Positions 18,408-29,300 of a DNA stretch of 64,000 bases are shown here, piece after piece. Origin of the DNA: Ascoidea rubescens DSM 1968 (Eukaryota > Ascomycota > Saccharomycetes > Ascoideales > Ascoideaceae); NCBI RefSeq assembly GCF_001661345.1, contig NW_017962925.1, positions 248,001 through 312,000 on the forward strand. Reading direction: 5' to 3'. Both the position numbers and the translations under genes were made by a program. Numbering within the stretch: position 1 is the first letter of the stretch; every line of letters starts with the position of its first letter. Under the pieces are notes generated by a model, which was given only the letters and a program-made list of their open reading frames with translations, had not been told where the DNA came from and ran no database searches.

Positions 18408-19531
18408 TATTGATTAGTATTAGTATTAGTGGTAAGTGGTAAGTGATGAGTAGCGATGAATAGCAATGGCTAGTGTTGATTAGGATTAGGATTAGGATTA
18501 ATGTATGTCTTGATGTTAATAAATTTAAGTGTTCAGGTTATAAGACAAAAACCAGGATAAGGTGTGAGTAGAATCCAAAACAATAACCTTAGAAAAAATG
18601 AATATAGAAAGATAAAGATAAAGGAGCAAAAATTCAAAAAAAAGGGTTGAACGAATTATATATGTAAAAAAAACAAGTTAAAAAAAGAAGGAAAAAGAAT
18701 CCCTAAAAAAAAAGGGTTTGTGTGGTAAAGAAGCTGATTAATGGTTGGAATGCAACCGAGCAGATAATGTGATAAAGATGATGATTTGGTAGAGATATAG
18801 ATCAGTTATTTGGTCGAAAATGAGGTTGAAGTTGGTGGTTTTGGCTGGACGTATTTTGTTTTTTTATATATTGGTTGTCGCCTGTTTCAATGAGGATGGA
18901 TGGGAATTGAGCGAGGATTTTAATTGTATCAATGCTGTTGGAGTCTAAGATGGATATGAGCGTCAATAGGACGATGAGAAGAAGAGAAACAGAATGGAGA
19001 AACAAAAGGCAGACAGTGCTGGTGGTTCTGTTGGTGAGATGATCAATTAGGAAAGGAAATTAGTGAACAGAACAAGATCTTCAAGAGCCAGAAAAAAAAA
19101 CAGGGAAAAGACCAATGAAGAAGACAGCTGAAGAGAAAAAAAATCTATTGCAGTTAACAGGAGCACAGCCAGAAGCAGTATCGATAACACCAGAGAGGGA
19201 GCAGAGCCTGAAGAAGAAGGGGCAAAAGGGCAGGGGAAGCAGCAGAAGCAGAAGAAGCAGAAGCAGCACAACAGAAGAGACGAAAAACGACAGCTTCTCA
19301 GGGATAAAAAGACAAAAAAAACAGTCAAAAAGAAGGAAAAAAGCAACGGCGCGCTCCGGCACAGCTCCGAACGGCGCCCGCTGCCGGCCTCCCATTGGCC
19401 AGCGCCGCGCCGGCCCTAACTATGGAGACAGCGGACACGTGCAAGAGCACGTGTTTTCTGGTGGAAAATGGTGCTGGAGAAGGAGAAGGAGAAGGAGAGG
19501 CAGAAGAAGAGACAGAAGCAGCACAGGAAGC
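18408..19531. promoter_or_regulatory. Divergent SCH9 / MSL5 control region with GC island and two E-boxes
   Basis: 1.1 kb. Near SCH9 there are short repeats (TTAGGA units at about 18478-18501). Near MSL5 there are polypurine tracts at about 19200-19290 and 19465-19525 and a sharply GC-rich island at about 19345-19420. Two CACGTG motifs at 19436-19441 and 19448-19453 (Cbf1/bHLH type) and an ATTGG (reverse CCAAT) at about 19394-19398 lie 80-140 bases before the chosen MSL5 ATG. The frame is open upstream of that ATG to an ATG at 19115, but this stretch carries promoter-like sequence. Confidence 0.55.
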
Positions 19532-21244
19532 ATGGACAAAGTGCTAGGAAAGCGACACAGGTCGTTCTCTCCACCCAGGGGAAGGATGCCCATCAAGCAT
19601 GCTGTGCACAGCACCCACGCTCCCACCAACACTCCCAAGTGGTCTCTCAACAAAGACAACTCCATGATGGAGTTCATTGGTATGCCCACAGAGATACTAT
19701 ACGCCTTGACTCCTGAGCAGCTCGAGGCCTACCAGATTTTGTTCAGAATCGAAGAGATATCTCAGAAGCTACGCAAGACCAACGAGTTTCTCAAGCCTCC
19801 TCCCACCAGAGAGGTATCTCCTCCTCCCAAGTACGATGCCTCCGGCAAGAGAATCAACACCAGAGAGTACAGGTACAGAAAGAGATTGGAGAACGAACGA
19901 TACTTCCTTGTAGACATTGCCATCAACTCCATACCTGGCTTCAAGCCACCCATCGACTTCAAAAAGAAATCAAAGATCATCAAAAAACTATTCATTCCCA
20001 AAAACCACTATGATATAAACTTCATTGGTCTTTTGCTAGGCCCCAGAGGTAACACCTTGAAGAAAAACGAAGAACTATCCGGCGCTAGAATTGCAATAAG
20101 AGGCAAAGGTTCTGTCAAAGAAGGCAAAAACAGATCAACCATCAACGAAAAGCAAAACAACTTGGATGAGGACCTACATGTTCTAATAACCGGCGACAAT
20201 AACGACACTGTCGACAAAGCTATTTCCCTATGCCAAAATATCATAAATAAAGCCATTTCCACTCCAGAGGGCCAGAATGACTTTAAAAAAGGCCAATTGA
20301 GAGAGTTGGCTGCTTTAAATGGTACTCTAAGAGAACCAGAAAACAGACCTTGTGCTATGTGTGGTGAAACTGGCCATAAAAGATATGAATGTCCAAATTC
20401 TAAAAACTTTGTCAACTCAATCTTCTGCTCAATTTGTAAAAGAAAAGGTCATCTTGAAAGAGATTGTAAATTTAAATTTCAGCAAAATAATTACCAAAAT
20501 AATGAAAACTATAATAACAACTACGATAATAACTACAATATCACTCACACTAATAATCACTATAATAATAGTAATAACAACAACAACAACATACTTGACG
20601 TCGATAAAGAATTTGAGCAAATGATGAAAGATATTAACGGTGAAATATCTGCAAACAATAACAACAATAACAACAATAACAACAATAACAACAATAACAA
20701 CAACAATGACCAAATTAACCAATTCAATAATGATTTTGAACAGCATCAAAACTGGAAAAGAAGAGATGTAGACTACAACAACGCTACTATTCCTAATAAT
20801 CATTGGAGACATCACAACTACAACAACAACTACAACAATACCAACTCATTTAGAAACAACAATTTTAGAAATAACCTCAATAACATTTCTCAAAAACATT
20901 CCAATCAAACAAACATTATTCATTCACTTCCTGGAATTCCTATCGCACCTCTAAACTCTTTTGATAATATCTCTCCTCCTCCTCCTCCTCCTCCAGCAGA
21001 TGATATTTCCATAAACTTTGCAAACTCATCTCTCCCACCTCCATCTCCTCCTCCACCACCACCTCCACAGATATCACTAGAGTCGGACTTTAACATTCTA
21101 TCTTCCTCTCAACTAATACCAAACGACCCAGCCCCTCCTCCTCCACCTTCATTGGGACTTGATTCCATACCGCCTCCACCATCTCCACCATCTCCACCAC
21201 CCTCGCCACCGCCCCCATCGCCGCCTCCTCCCCCAGATGTCTAA
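19532..21244 (+). CDS. MSL5: Msl5/BBP (SF1), branch-point-binding protein
   Basis: 570 residues from the ATG at 19532 (MDKVLGKRHRS). An in-frame ATG at 19115 would add 139 low-complexity basic residues across the promoter-like GC island, so it is disfavoured. The order matches SF1/BBP: helix-hairpin 'TPEQLEAYQILFRIEEIS', then 'PPPKYD..G.R.NTRE', KH-QUA2 domain with 'NFIGLLLGPRGNTLK' and 'IAIRGKGSVKEGK', and two CCHC zinc knuckles ('CAMCGETGHKRYEC' and 'CSICKRKGHLERDC'). An Asn-rich linker and a long poly-Pro tail follow. BBP recognises the intron branch sequence and bridges to Mud2/U2AF in early spliceosome assembly. This is longer than the ~476-residue S. cerevisiae protein because of the Asn linker. 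The poly-Pro tail could contact WW or SH3 partners such as Prp40 (known for the family). Confidence 0.95.
   Translation: MDKVLGKRHRSFSPPRGRMPIKHAVHSTHAPTNTPKWSLNKDNSMMEFIGMPTEILYALTPEQLEAYQILFRIEEISQKLRKTNEFLKPPPTREVSPPPKYDASGKRINTREYRYRKRLENERYFLVDIAINSIPGFKPPIDFKKKSKIIKKLFIPKNHYDINFIGLLLGPRGNTLKKNEELSGARIAIRGKGSVKEGKNRSTINEKQNNLDEDLHVLITGDNNDTVDKAISLCQNIINKAISTPEGQNDFKKGQLRELAALNGTLREPENRPCAMCGETGHKRYECPNSKNFVNSIFCSICKRKGHLERDCKFKFQQNNYQNNENYNNNYDNNYNITHTNNHYNNSNNNNNNILDVDKEFEQMMKDINGEISANNNNNNNNNNNNNNNNNNDQINQFNNDFEQHQNWKRRDVDYNNATIPNNHWRHHNYNNNYNNTNSFRNNNFRNNLNNISQKHSNQTNIIHSLPGIPIAPLNSFDNISPPPPPPPADDISINFANSSLPPPSPPPPPPPQISLESDFNILSSSQLIPNDPAPPPPPSLGLDSIPPPPSPPSPPPSPPPPSPPPPPDV
20654..20707 (+). 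repeat. AAC/AAT run encoding poly-Asn in MSL5
   Basis: Mixed AAC and AAT codons encode about 17-18 consecutive Asn in the linker between the zinc knuckles and the proline-rich tail. Confidence 0.85.
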
Positions 21245-21672
21245 TCCTACTTAACTCCTGTTATATATCCTTTGCAACTCGACACAAAATCACAGCAAAC
21301 TCGAATACCAACATCAGTCTCAATGCTATTATCGAACTAATTACTACAAATGGAAGTACATGCATCATGACGCAAAACCCACATGAACCTGTGTCTCTAG
21401 CCACAAGAATGTGTGACTTGTGACTGGGTGAAGATTGTGGCTGGTTGGGTCACATCACGTTTTATATCAACATTAAATGCTTCCATTTCTTTTCCTTCAC
21501 CAGAATCACCTTCTTTTATATATTTCACCATTTCCATTGTTTTCTCAATTATGCTTTCCTTTTCTCTTCATACCCCCTTCTCAAATCTTTGAATTTCAAA
21601 AAATTATTGGCTAACTGGCTCAAGAAAAATATTTTTCGGATTTGTTATTTTCCCTTTCTACCCAATTCGAAA
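21245..21672 (+). promoter_or_regulatory. MET10 promoter with Met31/32-like and Cbf1-like motifs
   Basis: 428 bases. The core TGTGGC of Met31/Met32 sites occurs at 21436-21441 (plus) and, as GCCACA, at 21400-21405. A half Cbf1-type TCACGT lies at 21455-21460. This clustering fits sulfur-starvation control through Met4 in S. cerevisiae. The in-frame open stretch before 21673 has no ATG. Confidence 0.55.
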
Positions 21673-24600
21673 ATGTCCACAACTTCCGTCGAATCCTCTT
21701 TACCAAACCTAAAGGTATCTTCTGCTGCTAAGTTTGATCTTCCCTTTGGTGTCCCCTCTGATCCAAATCTAATCTACAAGACCATCTATACAACCGCCCA
21801 CTCTTTGATTTCTCAAACAAACTACGCTCTTTCTGACAATATTTTCACTTTTGAAAATTTAGGTCCTTCATCAAATACCAATATCGACTCTTCCTTACAT
21901 CTTTGGAGCGTTTTTGCTAGAAAAAATGCAAATGATAATATCCCAACTGTTACTCAACTTGAAACAAGACCTGGTGCTTTATCTACTGTTTTAGGGTTTT
22001 TATCTGACGACTCTTCATCTCCCATTCCAATTTTTGCTTCTGGTGCAACTTTACCTCAAATCCAATCAACTTTATTCAACCTTTATATTAACTCAAACAC
22101 CCAAAACATTATCGGTCTGTTGCCATTTTCATTCAACATTAACACCTTAGACTACGATTTTGATTCAAACCGTTTTACCTCAAATTATGTTACTCCCTTA
22201 AATGTTGCTAAAAATTTAAACTTCAATGTTGTCACTCCATTATCACACTCTGTAGAATTACAACATTTATCCTTACTCTCCTTGGCTTTGGCTAAACATG
22301 AACCGTCGGTTTTTCTTTATGACGGTCTTTCATCCTTCAGAGAAAGTATTTCTTTTGATGACATTTTAAATCCACTTCAACTCTCCAACGTTTTTAAAAG
22401 GTTAACATACTCCTTAAATTCTCGTTTATTCGAATCTTCCAAAAACAAATTCTTCTTTGCTTTAGATTCCTTAAACGAAATTTTAAGCACAAATTACAAA
22501 CCCTTTGAATATTACGGTCATAAAAACCCTTCAAAGGTTTTTGTCACTTATGGAACTTCAGAATCAGAATCATTCAAACCAGTTATTACCACTTTATCAT
22601 CCATTTTTAATTTGCCAATTAGTTTAATTTCCGTCAGAATTCCATTACCTTTCAAATCCGATGATTTTGTCTCATTAATTCCAAAATCTACAAAATCAAT
22701 TGTTCTTCTCAATCAAATCTTGCCTGATCAATCATCCCAAAGTATTTTAAAATCAAATATTTCAATTGCGCTATTCTATCATGGCTCAGCCTTAAAAGTC
22801 AATGAAGTTATCAATCACAATTACTCTCCAGATTTCACCTGGTCAGTGAAAACTGCTCAAAATATTGTTCATGGCTATTTTTCGAATCCCGAAGTCTTTG
22901 CAGTTCTACCTTATTTATCAAGAAACAATGACTATAAATTATCCGGTAAATATCTTTTCTATTATCCAGATAATGCTTCTATTATCGACGTCCCCTCAAG
23001 GCTTGCTCATACGTTCTCTCTTGACAAATCCTCTGTTTTTTTCAAATCAAAGTTGGATAATATTACTCATTTTGGTATTTTAGAGTTCCAGTTATCTATC
23101 AATTCAAATGTTAATGGCGAGGTTGATAATGCTGATTTGGCAATTGTTGAAAATCTCGAGTTTTTTAGTCACTCTTATAATATTCTATCCAATATAAAAA
23201 GTGGTGGAACTATATTAATTTCTTCTACTTGTGAAAAGTCCAATGATTTTGACGCTTATTTGAATGAAATTTTATCTCCTTCTTTTAAAAAAACTGTTGT
23301 TGAAAGAGACATTGAAATTGTTAAGATCGATGTCAATGCAGTAGGTGAAATCTTAGAAACTCATGGAAGAACTAAATCTATTATTCATCAAGTTGCCTTT
23401 TTGAAATACGCTAATCCTGAAATAACTGTCGATGAGATTGTTAGAAATTTATGGCAGTCCTTTGGGTCTGATGTTGAATTGTTGGCTTCTGTTTTATCTT
23501 CAGTTGTTCTGAGAATTTTTCAATTTGGACTTAAAAAATTTAAAATTCCAGTTCAACAATGGAGAGAACTTAAAAGTTTAGATTCTGATATAAATGTTTT
23601 ATCTTTACCATATTCAATCAGACAAACTTCGTTTGTCCGAAGTCCAAGAGAAAGTGTTATTTTAGATAACGGGCCATTATTTACACCTCCAGTTTCTGTT
23701 CCCAAACTACTATCATTCAAGGAGTCCTATGATGTTAAGCTAGACTTGAGACCTGACTTACAAACAACTAAAAACTTTATTGTTAAAGTCAGAGAAAATA
23801 AGAGATTAACTCCACTGAATTATTCAAGAAACATTTTTCATATTGATTTTGATATCACTGGTACTGGTTTGAAGTATGAAATTGGTGAATCTTTAGGTAT
23901 CCATGGTAAAAACAATGAAAATGATGTCAATGAGTTTTTACAAATATTTGGAATTGATCCAGATCAATTAGTGGATATTCCATCAAAAAGTGATCCAGCA
24001 CAAATTGAAGTTAGAACTGCTTTCCAAGTATTTTCAGAAAATATTGACATAGCTGGCAAACCTCCAAAAAGATTCTATGAGTCGTTGGCTATTTTTGCTG
24101 CAGATGAGCAAGAAAAGAAGAAATTGGAATTCCTTGCTTCAGCAGGCGGTGCTACCGAATTGAAGAAAATCCAAGAAGAAGATTATTACACATATACTGA
24201 TGTTTTTGAAAAATTCAAATCTGCCAGGCCAGCTCTTACAGACTTGGTCAAAATTATTGAGCCCTTAAAGAGAAGAGAATATTCTATCGCTTCTTCTCAA
24301 AAGATGCATCCAAACTCAGTGCATTTATTAATTGTTGTTGTTGATTGGGTTGATAAGAGAGGTCGTAAGAGATTTGGACAATGTTCTAAGTATATATCTG
24401 ATTTAAAAGTTGGTTCTGAATTGGTTGTGTCTGTTAAGCCATCAGTTATGAAATTACCACCATTGACTACTCAACCTATTGTTATGTCTGGTCTTGGTAC
24501 TGGTTTGGCTCCATTTAAGGCCTTTGTTGAAGAGAAATTATGGCAAAAATCACAAGGCTATGAAATTGGCGAAATTTACTTGTATCTTGGTTCTAGACAT

Positions 24601-24933
24601 CGAAAAGAAGAATATCTTTATGGTGAATTATGGGAAGCTTGCAAAGACGCTGGTATTATTACTCATATTGGTGCAGCATTTTCTAGAGATCAACCTAATA
24701 AGATTTATATTCAGGATAGAATTAGGGAATCTATTGAAGATTTGAAAACTGCAATTGTCACTAAGAATGGTTCATTCTACTTATGTGGTCCTACATGGCC
24801 AGTTCCTGATATCACTGCAGCTTTGGAGGACATTGTTTCTCTTGCGGCTAGAGAGAATAACAAAACTGTTGATCCTGTGGAAGCTGTTGAAGAGATGAAA
24901 GAAGCTGGTCGTTATGTTCTTGAAGTTTACTAG
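21673..24933 (+). CDS. MET10: Sulfite reductase flavoprotein (alpha) subunit
   Basis: 1086 residues from the first in-frame ATG (MSTTSVESSLPNL); S. cerevisiae Met10 is about 1035. The N-terminal two-thirds resembles the pyruvate-ferredoxin-oxidoreductase-like part of Met10. The C-terminal third is an NADPH-cytochrome-reductase-type module: 'FDITGTGLKYEIGESLGIHG', FAD-binding 'REYSIASSQ' near residue 868, NADPH-binding 'GLGTGLAPFKAF' near 940, 'LYLGSRHRKEEYLY', and 'LCGPTWPVPDI' near 1038. It passes electrons from NADPH via FAD to the siroheme/FMN-bearing subunit that reduces sulfite to sulfide for Met and Cys synthesis. The upstream Met31/32-like motifs agree with sulfur control. It converges with TML25 (120 bases apart). 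Confidence 0.95.
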   Translation: MSTTSVESSLPNLKVSSAAKFDLPFGVPSDPNLIYKTIYTTAHSLISQTNYALSDNIFTFENLGPSSNTNIDSSLHLWSVFARKNANDNIPTVTQLETRPGALSTVLGFLSDDSSSPIPIFASGATLPQIQSTLFNLYINSNTQNIIGLLPFSFNINTLDYDFDSNRFTSNYVTPLNVAKNLNFNVVTPLSHSVELQHLSLLSLALAKHEPSVFLYDGLSSFRESISFDDILNPLQLSNVFKRLTYSLNSRLFESSKNKFFFALDSLNEILSTNYKPFEYYGHKNPSKVFVTYGTSESESFKPVITTLSSIFNLPISLISVRIPLPFKSDDFVSLIPKSTKSIVLLNQILPDQSSQSILKSNISIALFYHGSALKVNEVINHNYSPDFTWSVKTAQNIVHGYFSNPEVFAVLPYLSRNNDYKLSGKYLFYYPDNASIIDVPSRLAHTFSLDKSSVFFKSKLDNITHFGILEFQLSINSNVNGEVDNADLAIVENLEFFSHSYNILSNIKSGGTILISSTCEKSNDFDAYLNEILSPSFKKTVVERDIEIVKIDVNAVGEILETHGRTKSIIHQVAFLKYANPEITVDEIVRNLWQSFGSDVELLASVLSSVVLRIFQFGLKKFKIPVQQWRELKSLDSDINVLSLPYSIRQTSFVRSPRESVILDNGPLFTPPVSVPKLLSFKESYDVKLDLRPDLQTTKNFIVKVRENKRLTPLNYSRNIFHIDFDITGTGLKYEIGESLGIHGKNNENDVNEFLQIFGIDPDQLVDIPSKSDPAQIEVRTAFQVFSENIDIAGKPPKRFYESLAIFAADEQEKKKLEFLASAGGATELKKIQEEDYYTYTDVFEKFKSARPALTDLVKIIEPLKRREYSIASSQKMHPNSVHLLIVVVDWVDKRGRKRFGQCSKYISDLKVGSELVVSVKPSVMKLPPLTTQPIVMSGLGTGLAPFKAFVEEKLWQKSQGYEIGEIYLYLGSRHRKEEYLYGELWEACKDAGIITHIGAAFSRDQPNKIYIQDRIRESIEDLKTAIVTKNGSFYLCGPTWPVPDITAALEDIVSLAARENNKTVDPVEAVEEMKEAGRYVLEVY

Positions 24934-25053
24934 TTGTTCTATCAGATAGTTTTACATATTTAAATACTAAAATAATTTAAATTGTTTTTTTACTTGCATA
25001 AATAATATTCATTTCGCAGCATACAAAGGCTATCTATTAAATATATTAAGTAT

Positions 25054-25852
25054 CTATTTTGTAGTTGAAGGTAAGTTATCTTTGATAAAATTTAAAACAA
25101 GAGAAATTTCGTCTTCATTACAACTATGACCCAAATTGTTAAATTTATAGAATTTATAGTTGGTCAAGCCGATTTCTTTTTTGAAAAAGTCTTTAGTCAT
25201 TGCTCCAAACTCATAATTGATAACTTCATCTAGCAAGCCATGACATTGCAAAACTGGAGTATCAACATTTGGCAAGTTTTTGACACCATCAAAGCTAGCA
25301 ATTTTTTCCTTCAAAGTCGAAACGATTCTTGCAAACCCAGATAGACCAATAACCCCAGCAAGTTTTTCATCAACCAATACTGAAGAAGCAAGGGATAAAG
25401 CAGCACCTTGAGAGAACCCACCAATGATAACTCTATCAGTTGGTATGTCGCTATTGTTTAGTTCCTTGATATGCTCTCTGATAGTGTCAATACTTTTAAG
25501 AAAACCCTCCTTGTCATCGCCCAGATTGATATTTTTGTTGTTGCCCAATTCATAAATATCAAACCAAGATGGACATCGCATGCCGCCATTCTTTGTATTT
25601 ATTGTTAGTAACAGCTTCCAGCAGCTAGAAGTTAAAGCATGATGGTGAAATGGCTTGAGTACATACGACAGTAACTGGTTGAGATGGAGCATTAGGAAAG
25701 ATGAACTTGATATGATCGAACTCCTTGGAGGCTCTTGCATAATCAGACAAAAACGACCAACCGGCTCCAGAATCACCTAGCCCATGCAAAAAGATGACAG
25801 CAGCAGTGGCAGGCTTGCTCTTGGAGGAAATTCTAACAGCTGAGAGACTCAT
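25054..25852 (-). CDS. TML25: Acyl-protein thioesterase (Tml25/Apt1), one intron
   Basis: Model on the minus strand: exon 1 25852-25667, exon 2 25590-25054, giving 240 residues (227 in S. cerevisiae). The join yields '...[22 protein letters not shown]', matching the family's 'PNAP..PVT.N.G..MP.WFD'. It is an α/β-hydrolase: oxyanion '[12 protein letters not shown]', nucleophile elbow GFSQG (Ser122), acid Asp183 in 'HGLLDEVI', and His217 in 'NLGHS'. It removes palmitate and other acyl groups from cysteines of Gα and Ras-type proteins in the cytosol. It lies two genes from MSL5, as in the S. cerevisiae chromosome XII neighbourhood. Confidence 0.94.
25591..25666 (-). other. Intron of TML25
   Basis: 76 nt on the minus strand: donor GTATGT (acatac at 25661-25666), perfect branch site TACTAAC (25604-25610), acceptor AAAG. 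It is phase 0 and restores a conserved family segment across the junction. Confidence 0.92.
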
Positions 25853-26378
25853 TTCAGATGAAAAGTGCTACTTTGGATGGTGATGTTGTGTTTGATGTTT
25901 ACTCATTGCAAAAGAAAGCCAAATCTAAAACTCGGCTGTTTTCCAACCGACTTTGGATCCAGGCCGAGGGGACCCTTTTTGCTTTTTTTCGGTCTCATAC
26001 AGTGTAACTATTTAGTTATTATAATATTGGTTCCTATAGATAATAATATATAAAGGGGCTGCAGAAAACCAGAATTGAGATATAGAATATGATATAAATA
26101 TATATAAATATATATAAAAATGTGAATTAAAAGTAAACAGATCTAGAATTTCCTCTATTGATTCCATAGTATAAGATAGTAAAAATAAAAAATTGATAAA
26201 TATGAATTGGTGCGAATATTAGTATATCAAACTTTTGAGTAAATTGAAATTGAAAATAAAATAAAAACAAATAAGAAAATGAAATTGATAAGAATAAAAA
26301 TTGGGATATTTGAATTTTAAATAAGATGGAAATTGAAGAAAATGATTGGGAATATTAATTAGAACTTGGTGAAATCAT
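25853..26378. other. TML25 promoter and SNQ2 3' region
   Basis: 526 bases between two minus-strand genes. The half near 25853 should be the TML25 promoter; the half near 26378 is extremely AT-rich (TATATAAATA repeats at about 26095-26120) and holds the SNQ2 3' end. No gene is visible. Confidence 0.45.
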
Positions 26379-29300
26379 TTAATTTTTAGCCTTCTTTTTA
26401 AAAAGAGAGGGCATTTTGAATTGTTTGACTCTAAAAAAGTAGTAGCAGAAAACCATTGCAAATAGATTGAAAAAGATGTAAATGCAGAAGAACCCAAGAT
26501 TTCTCCATCTTTGGCTCCATTTAATGTTGAAAGTTGCCATAAATGCATCACCAGTCAGGAAGCTACAATAACCACATTGGGTTGTATCATCAGGATTAGA
26601 AATATAACCTCCAGCAGATTGAATGAAATCATTAGAGAACTCAGCACATGTTTGACCCTCTGGTGGGTTAAAATATGTTAAATCAGATGCATTGCATTTT
26701 ACTTCAAAGTTATGCAATAAAACAGAAACTAATGATTGAACAAAATAAGTATAAGGTGAGACTTTATACATAAATGTCCAAAATCCAGGCATCAATGATT
26801 GTTGTTGTAAAACACCACAAAAGTTCAACATAAAAGAAAACAAAAGACTGGTTATAATTGAAGCTGAAGGTAAATCCGGAGCCATATAAATGACCCATAA
26901 ACCAAATGAAATATAATAAAATTGAAAAACAGTGCACAAAATAAAGTAGTAATATCCTGCAAAAGGAGCAGTGTTATCCATCTTTAATGGAAAGTAGAAA
27001 CAGCAGAAAAATAATGTAAATGCAACAATGCAATAAGGAATTTCGGTGATAAATTGAGAAAATAATAAGGTAGACCAATGATAAGTATTGCTGGCACTTT
27101 CTCTAGCTTCAAATAATTCACGAGAAGCAATGGCTCTTTCTTGAATTTGATTAATCAATGGAGCAGAAATAGTTAAAGACATGAAAACAGCAAAAAGACA
27201 ATTTTGTAAACCCGAAAGGTTGGGTCTTATGTTATAAAAAGTCCAACCGATAAACAAACCACCCAAGATCAAGAGGAAAAATTTGGATTTAAGATAAATT
27301 GGATCACGATAAAATTGAGTAAAAGTTCTTCTTAAAACATATTTGAATTGAGTAAAGTAAGGAGTAGCAAATTTATTTCTCAATTCTGGATCAGATTCAT
27401 TAATAGGTTTAGACAAGCCATCTTGGATCAAAAATTCAATATATTTATTAGTTTGAATACATTCAGGAGATTTCATCCATTTTTGATGCCAGTCTTCATC
27501 AACTGAAGCTGTAGCACCTGCACCAATGGCTTCCAAGACATATTCAGCGGGATTCTCTTTAATACCGCAAGTTCTTGCTCCATTACCTTCAAAGTAATCT
27601 AAAATAGTTCTTGAACTTTTACCAATATCACCGAAATAAACTGTTTGACCACCTTTTCTAAGCAATAATAAACGATCAAATTGTTCAAATAAAGTTGCAG
27701 AAGGTTGATGGATTGTACAAAGAATACTTTGACCAGCATGTGCTAATTGCCTCATAAGCTTGACAATAGCCCAAGATGATTGAGAGTCTAAACCAGAAGT
27801 GGGTTCATCAAGGAAAAGCAATAAGGATGGTTTTGCAACTAATTCAACACCAATAGATAACTTTTTTCTTTGTTCAACGTTTAAACCAGAACCAGGATCA
27901 CCAACAACTGCATCTGCATAAGATCTCATGCTCAATAAATCAATCACTGTTTCAACATAGCTTAATTTTTCCTCTTCAGGAACTGATTGAGGTCTTCTTA
28001 ATCTTGCGGCAAATTGTAGTGATTCTCTGACAGTTAATTCTGATATATGCAAATCTTGTTGTTGCACATAACCGGTGGAACGTTGAAAAGAAGAATCCAA
28101 TGGTCTTCCATTAGCAAGCATGTCACCAGTGATGACACCAAAGGAAACACGTTGAGAAAGAACATTTAATAGAGTTGTCTTACCAGCACCGGATTCACCC
28201 ATAAGAGCAGTGAGAGTACCAGGTTTAATATAACCTTGAACATTATCCAATAATTTAATGGTGTTTCCATCTTTGGTTGGAATAACATAGTCAACGTTCT
28301 TCCACATAAAAATGTCTTTACCACGAAGGTTTTCAAAGTTTTCTGCATTATTTTTTTCATCTTCTTCGAGTTTGTTGACAGTACCTGAAGATCCAGATTC
28401 AATGTCGCTAGCTTTCTTTTTTTCGTCATTTACAAGAGAAACGTCGGCACCTTTTTTGAATAATAGTCTGTCACCACCAGCATTCACAGGTTTTAATATT
28501 TCAAGACCAATAGCGGATAATAAAATAAAAAAAATCCAAAAGCCCACCAAAATACCGAAATTTCTCCAAAGATGGGAATAAGAATAATCATAAGATGACT
28601 CGATATAATCATCACCTAAAACAAAAGCTTGACCTGCAATAGCACCTGCAGCAGCACAGACCTGATTTTCAGAAGAGACGTTTTCGTAACCGGGGCCAGA
28701 AGGAACTGTGTTGGCGCAATTCATATGAAGTCCATGAAACTCGTTTGATATCAACGATTCAAAACCGTAGGTGACAGGATTTATGTAAGATATCCATTTT
28801 AGAGCCCAGTGCATGTCGTGCATTTTGATAACGAAACCAGTGTAGACAATAACAGCCAACATACCAACACCAGAAAAGGAATTTGCAGCAGCAATGGTGG
28901 GAGAGAAAGCAGCAATAGACTGGAACAAACAGGTCATGATTGAGGAAGTCATGAATAAAAATAATACAAAAACAAAGAATTTTCCAGCTTCCCTGTCAAA
29001 GTTTACCATAAAGTAGACGACAATTGAGAAAGAAAACAAGGATAATAATTTGGTTGGTATATCAGTTAAAACGGAAGCGATTGCTTCGGCAGCTGGATGG
29101 TATAGAGTATAACCCTTTTGTTTTAAGATGATTGGTCTATTGTCGAAAGAATTGGAAACTTCAGCAAGACCCAAGAAAGTGAAATGTAAAACACAGAAGA
29201 AAAGAGTACCACCCTTTGAATAAGCCGAGATGGTACTGTTTTGCAAGTTATAGAATAAGGAACCAACAATTAGGGATTGGATAACATTTGCAACAACTTG

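Noticed and set aside
18478-18501. TTAGGA repeats as a telomere-like tract
   Set aside because: Only about three to four units, not a TTAGGG-type array, and in the middle of a conserved gene region; simple promoter repeat.
18802-19395. Hydrophobic minus-strand frames in the SCH9/MSL5 spacer
   Set aside because: The first opens only at TTG; the others are antisense to polypurine tracts, which force Leu/Phe/Ser-rich translations.
19115-19531. ATG at 19115 as the MSL5 start
   Set aside because: It would translate polypurine and GC-island sequence with promoter motifs; the ATG at 19532 fits family N-termini better.
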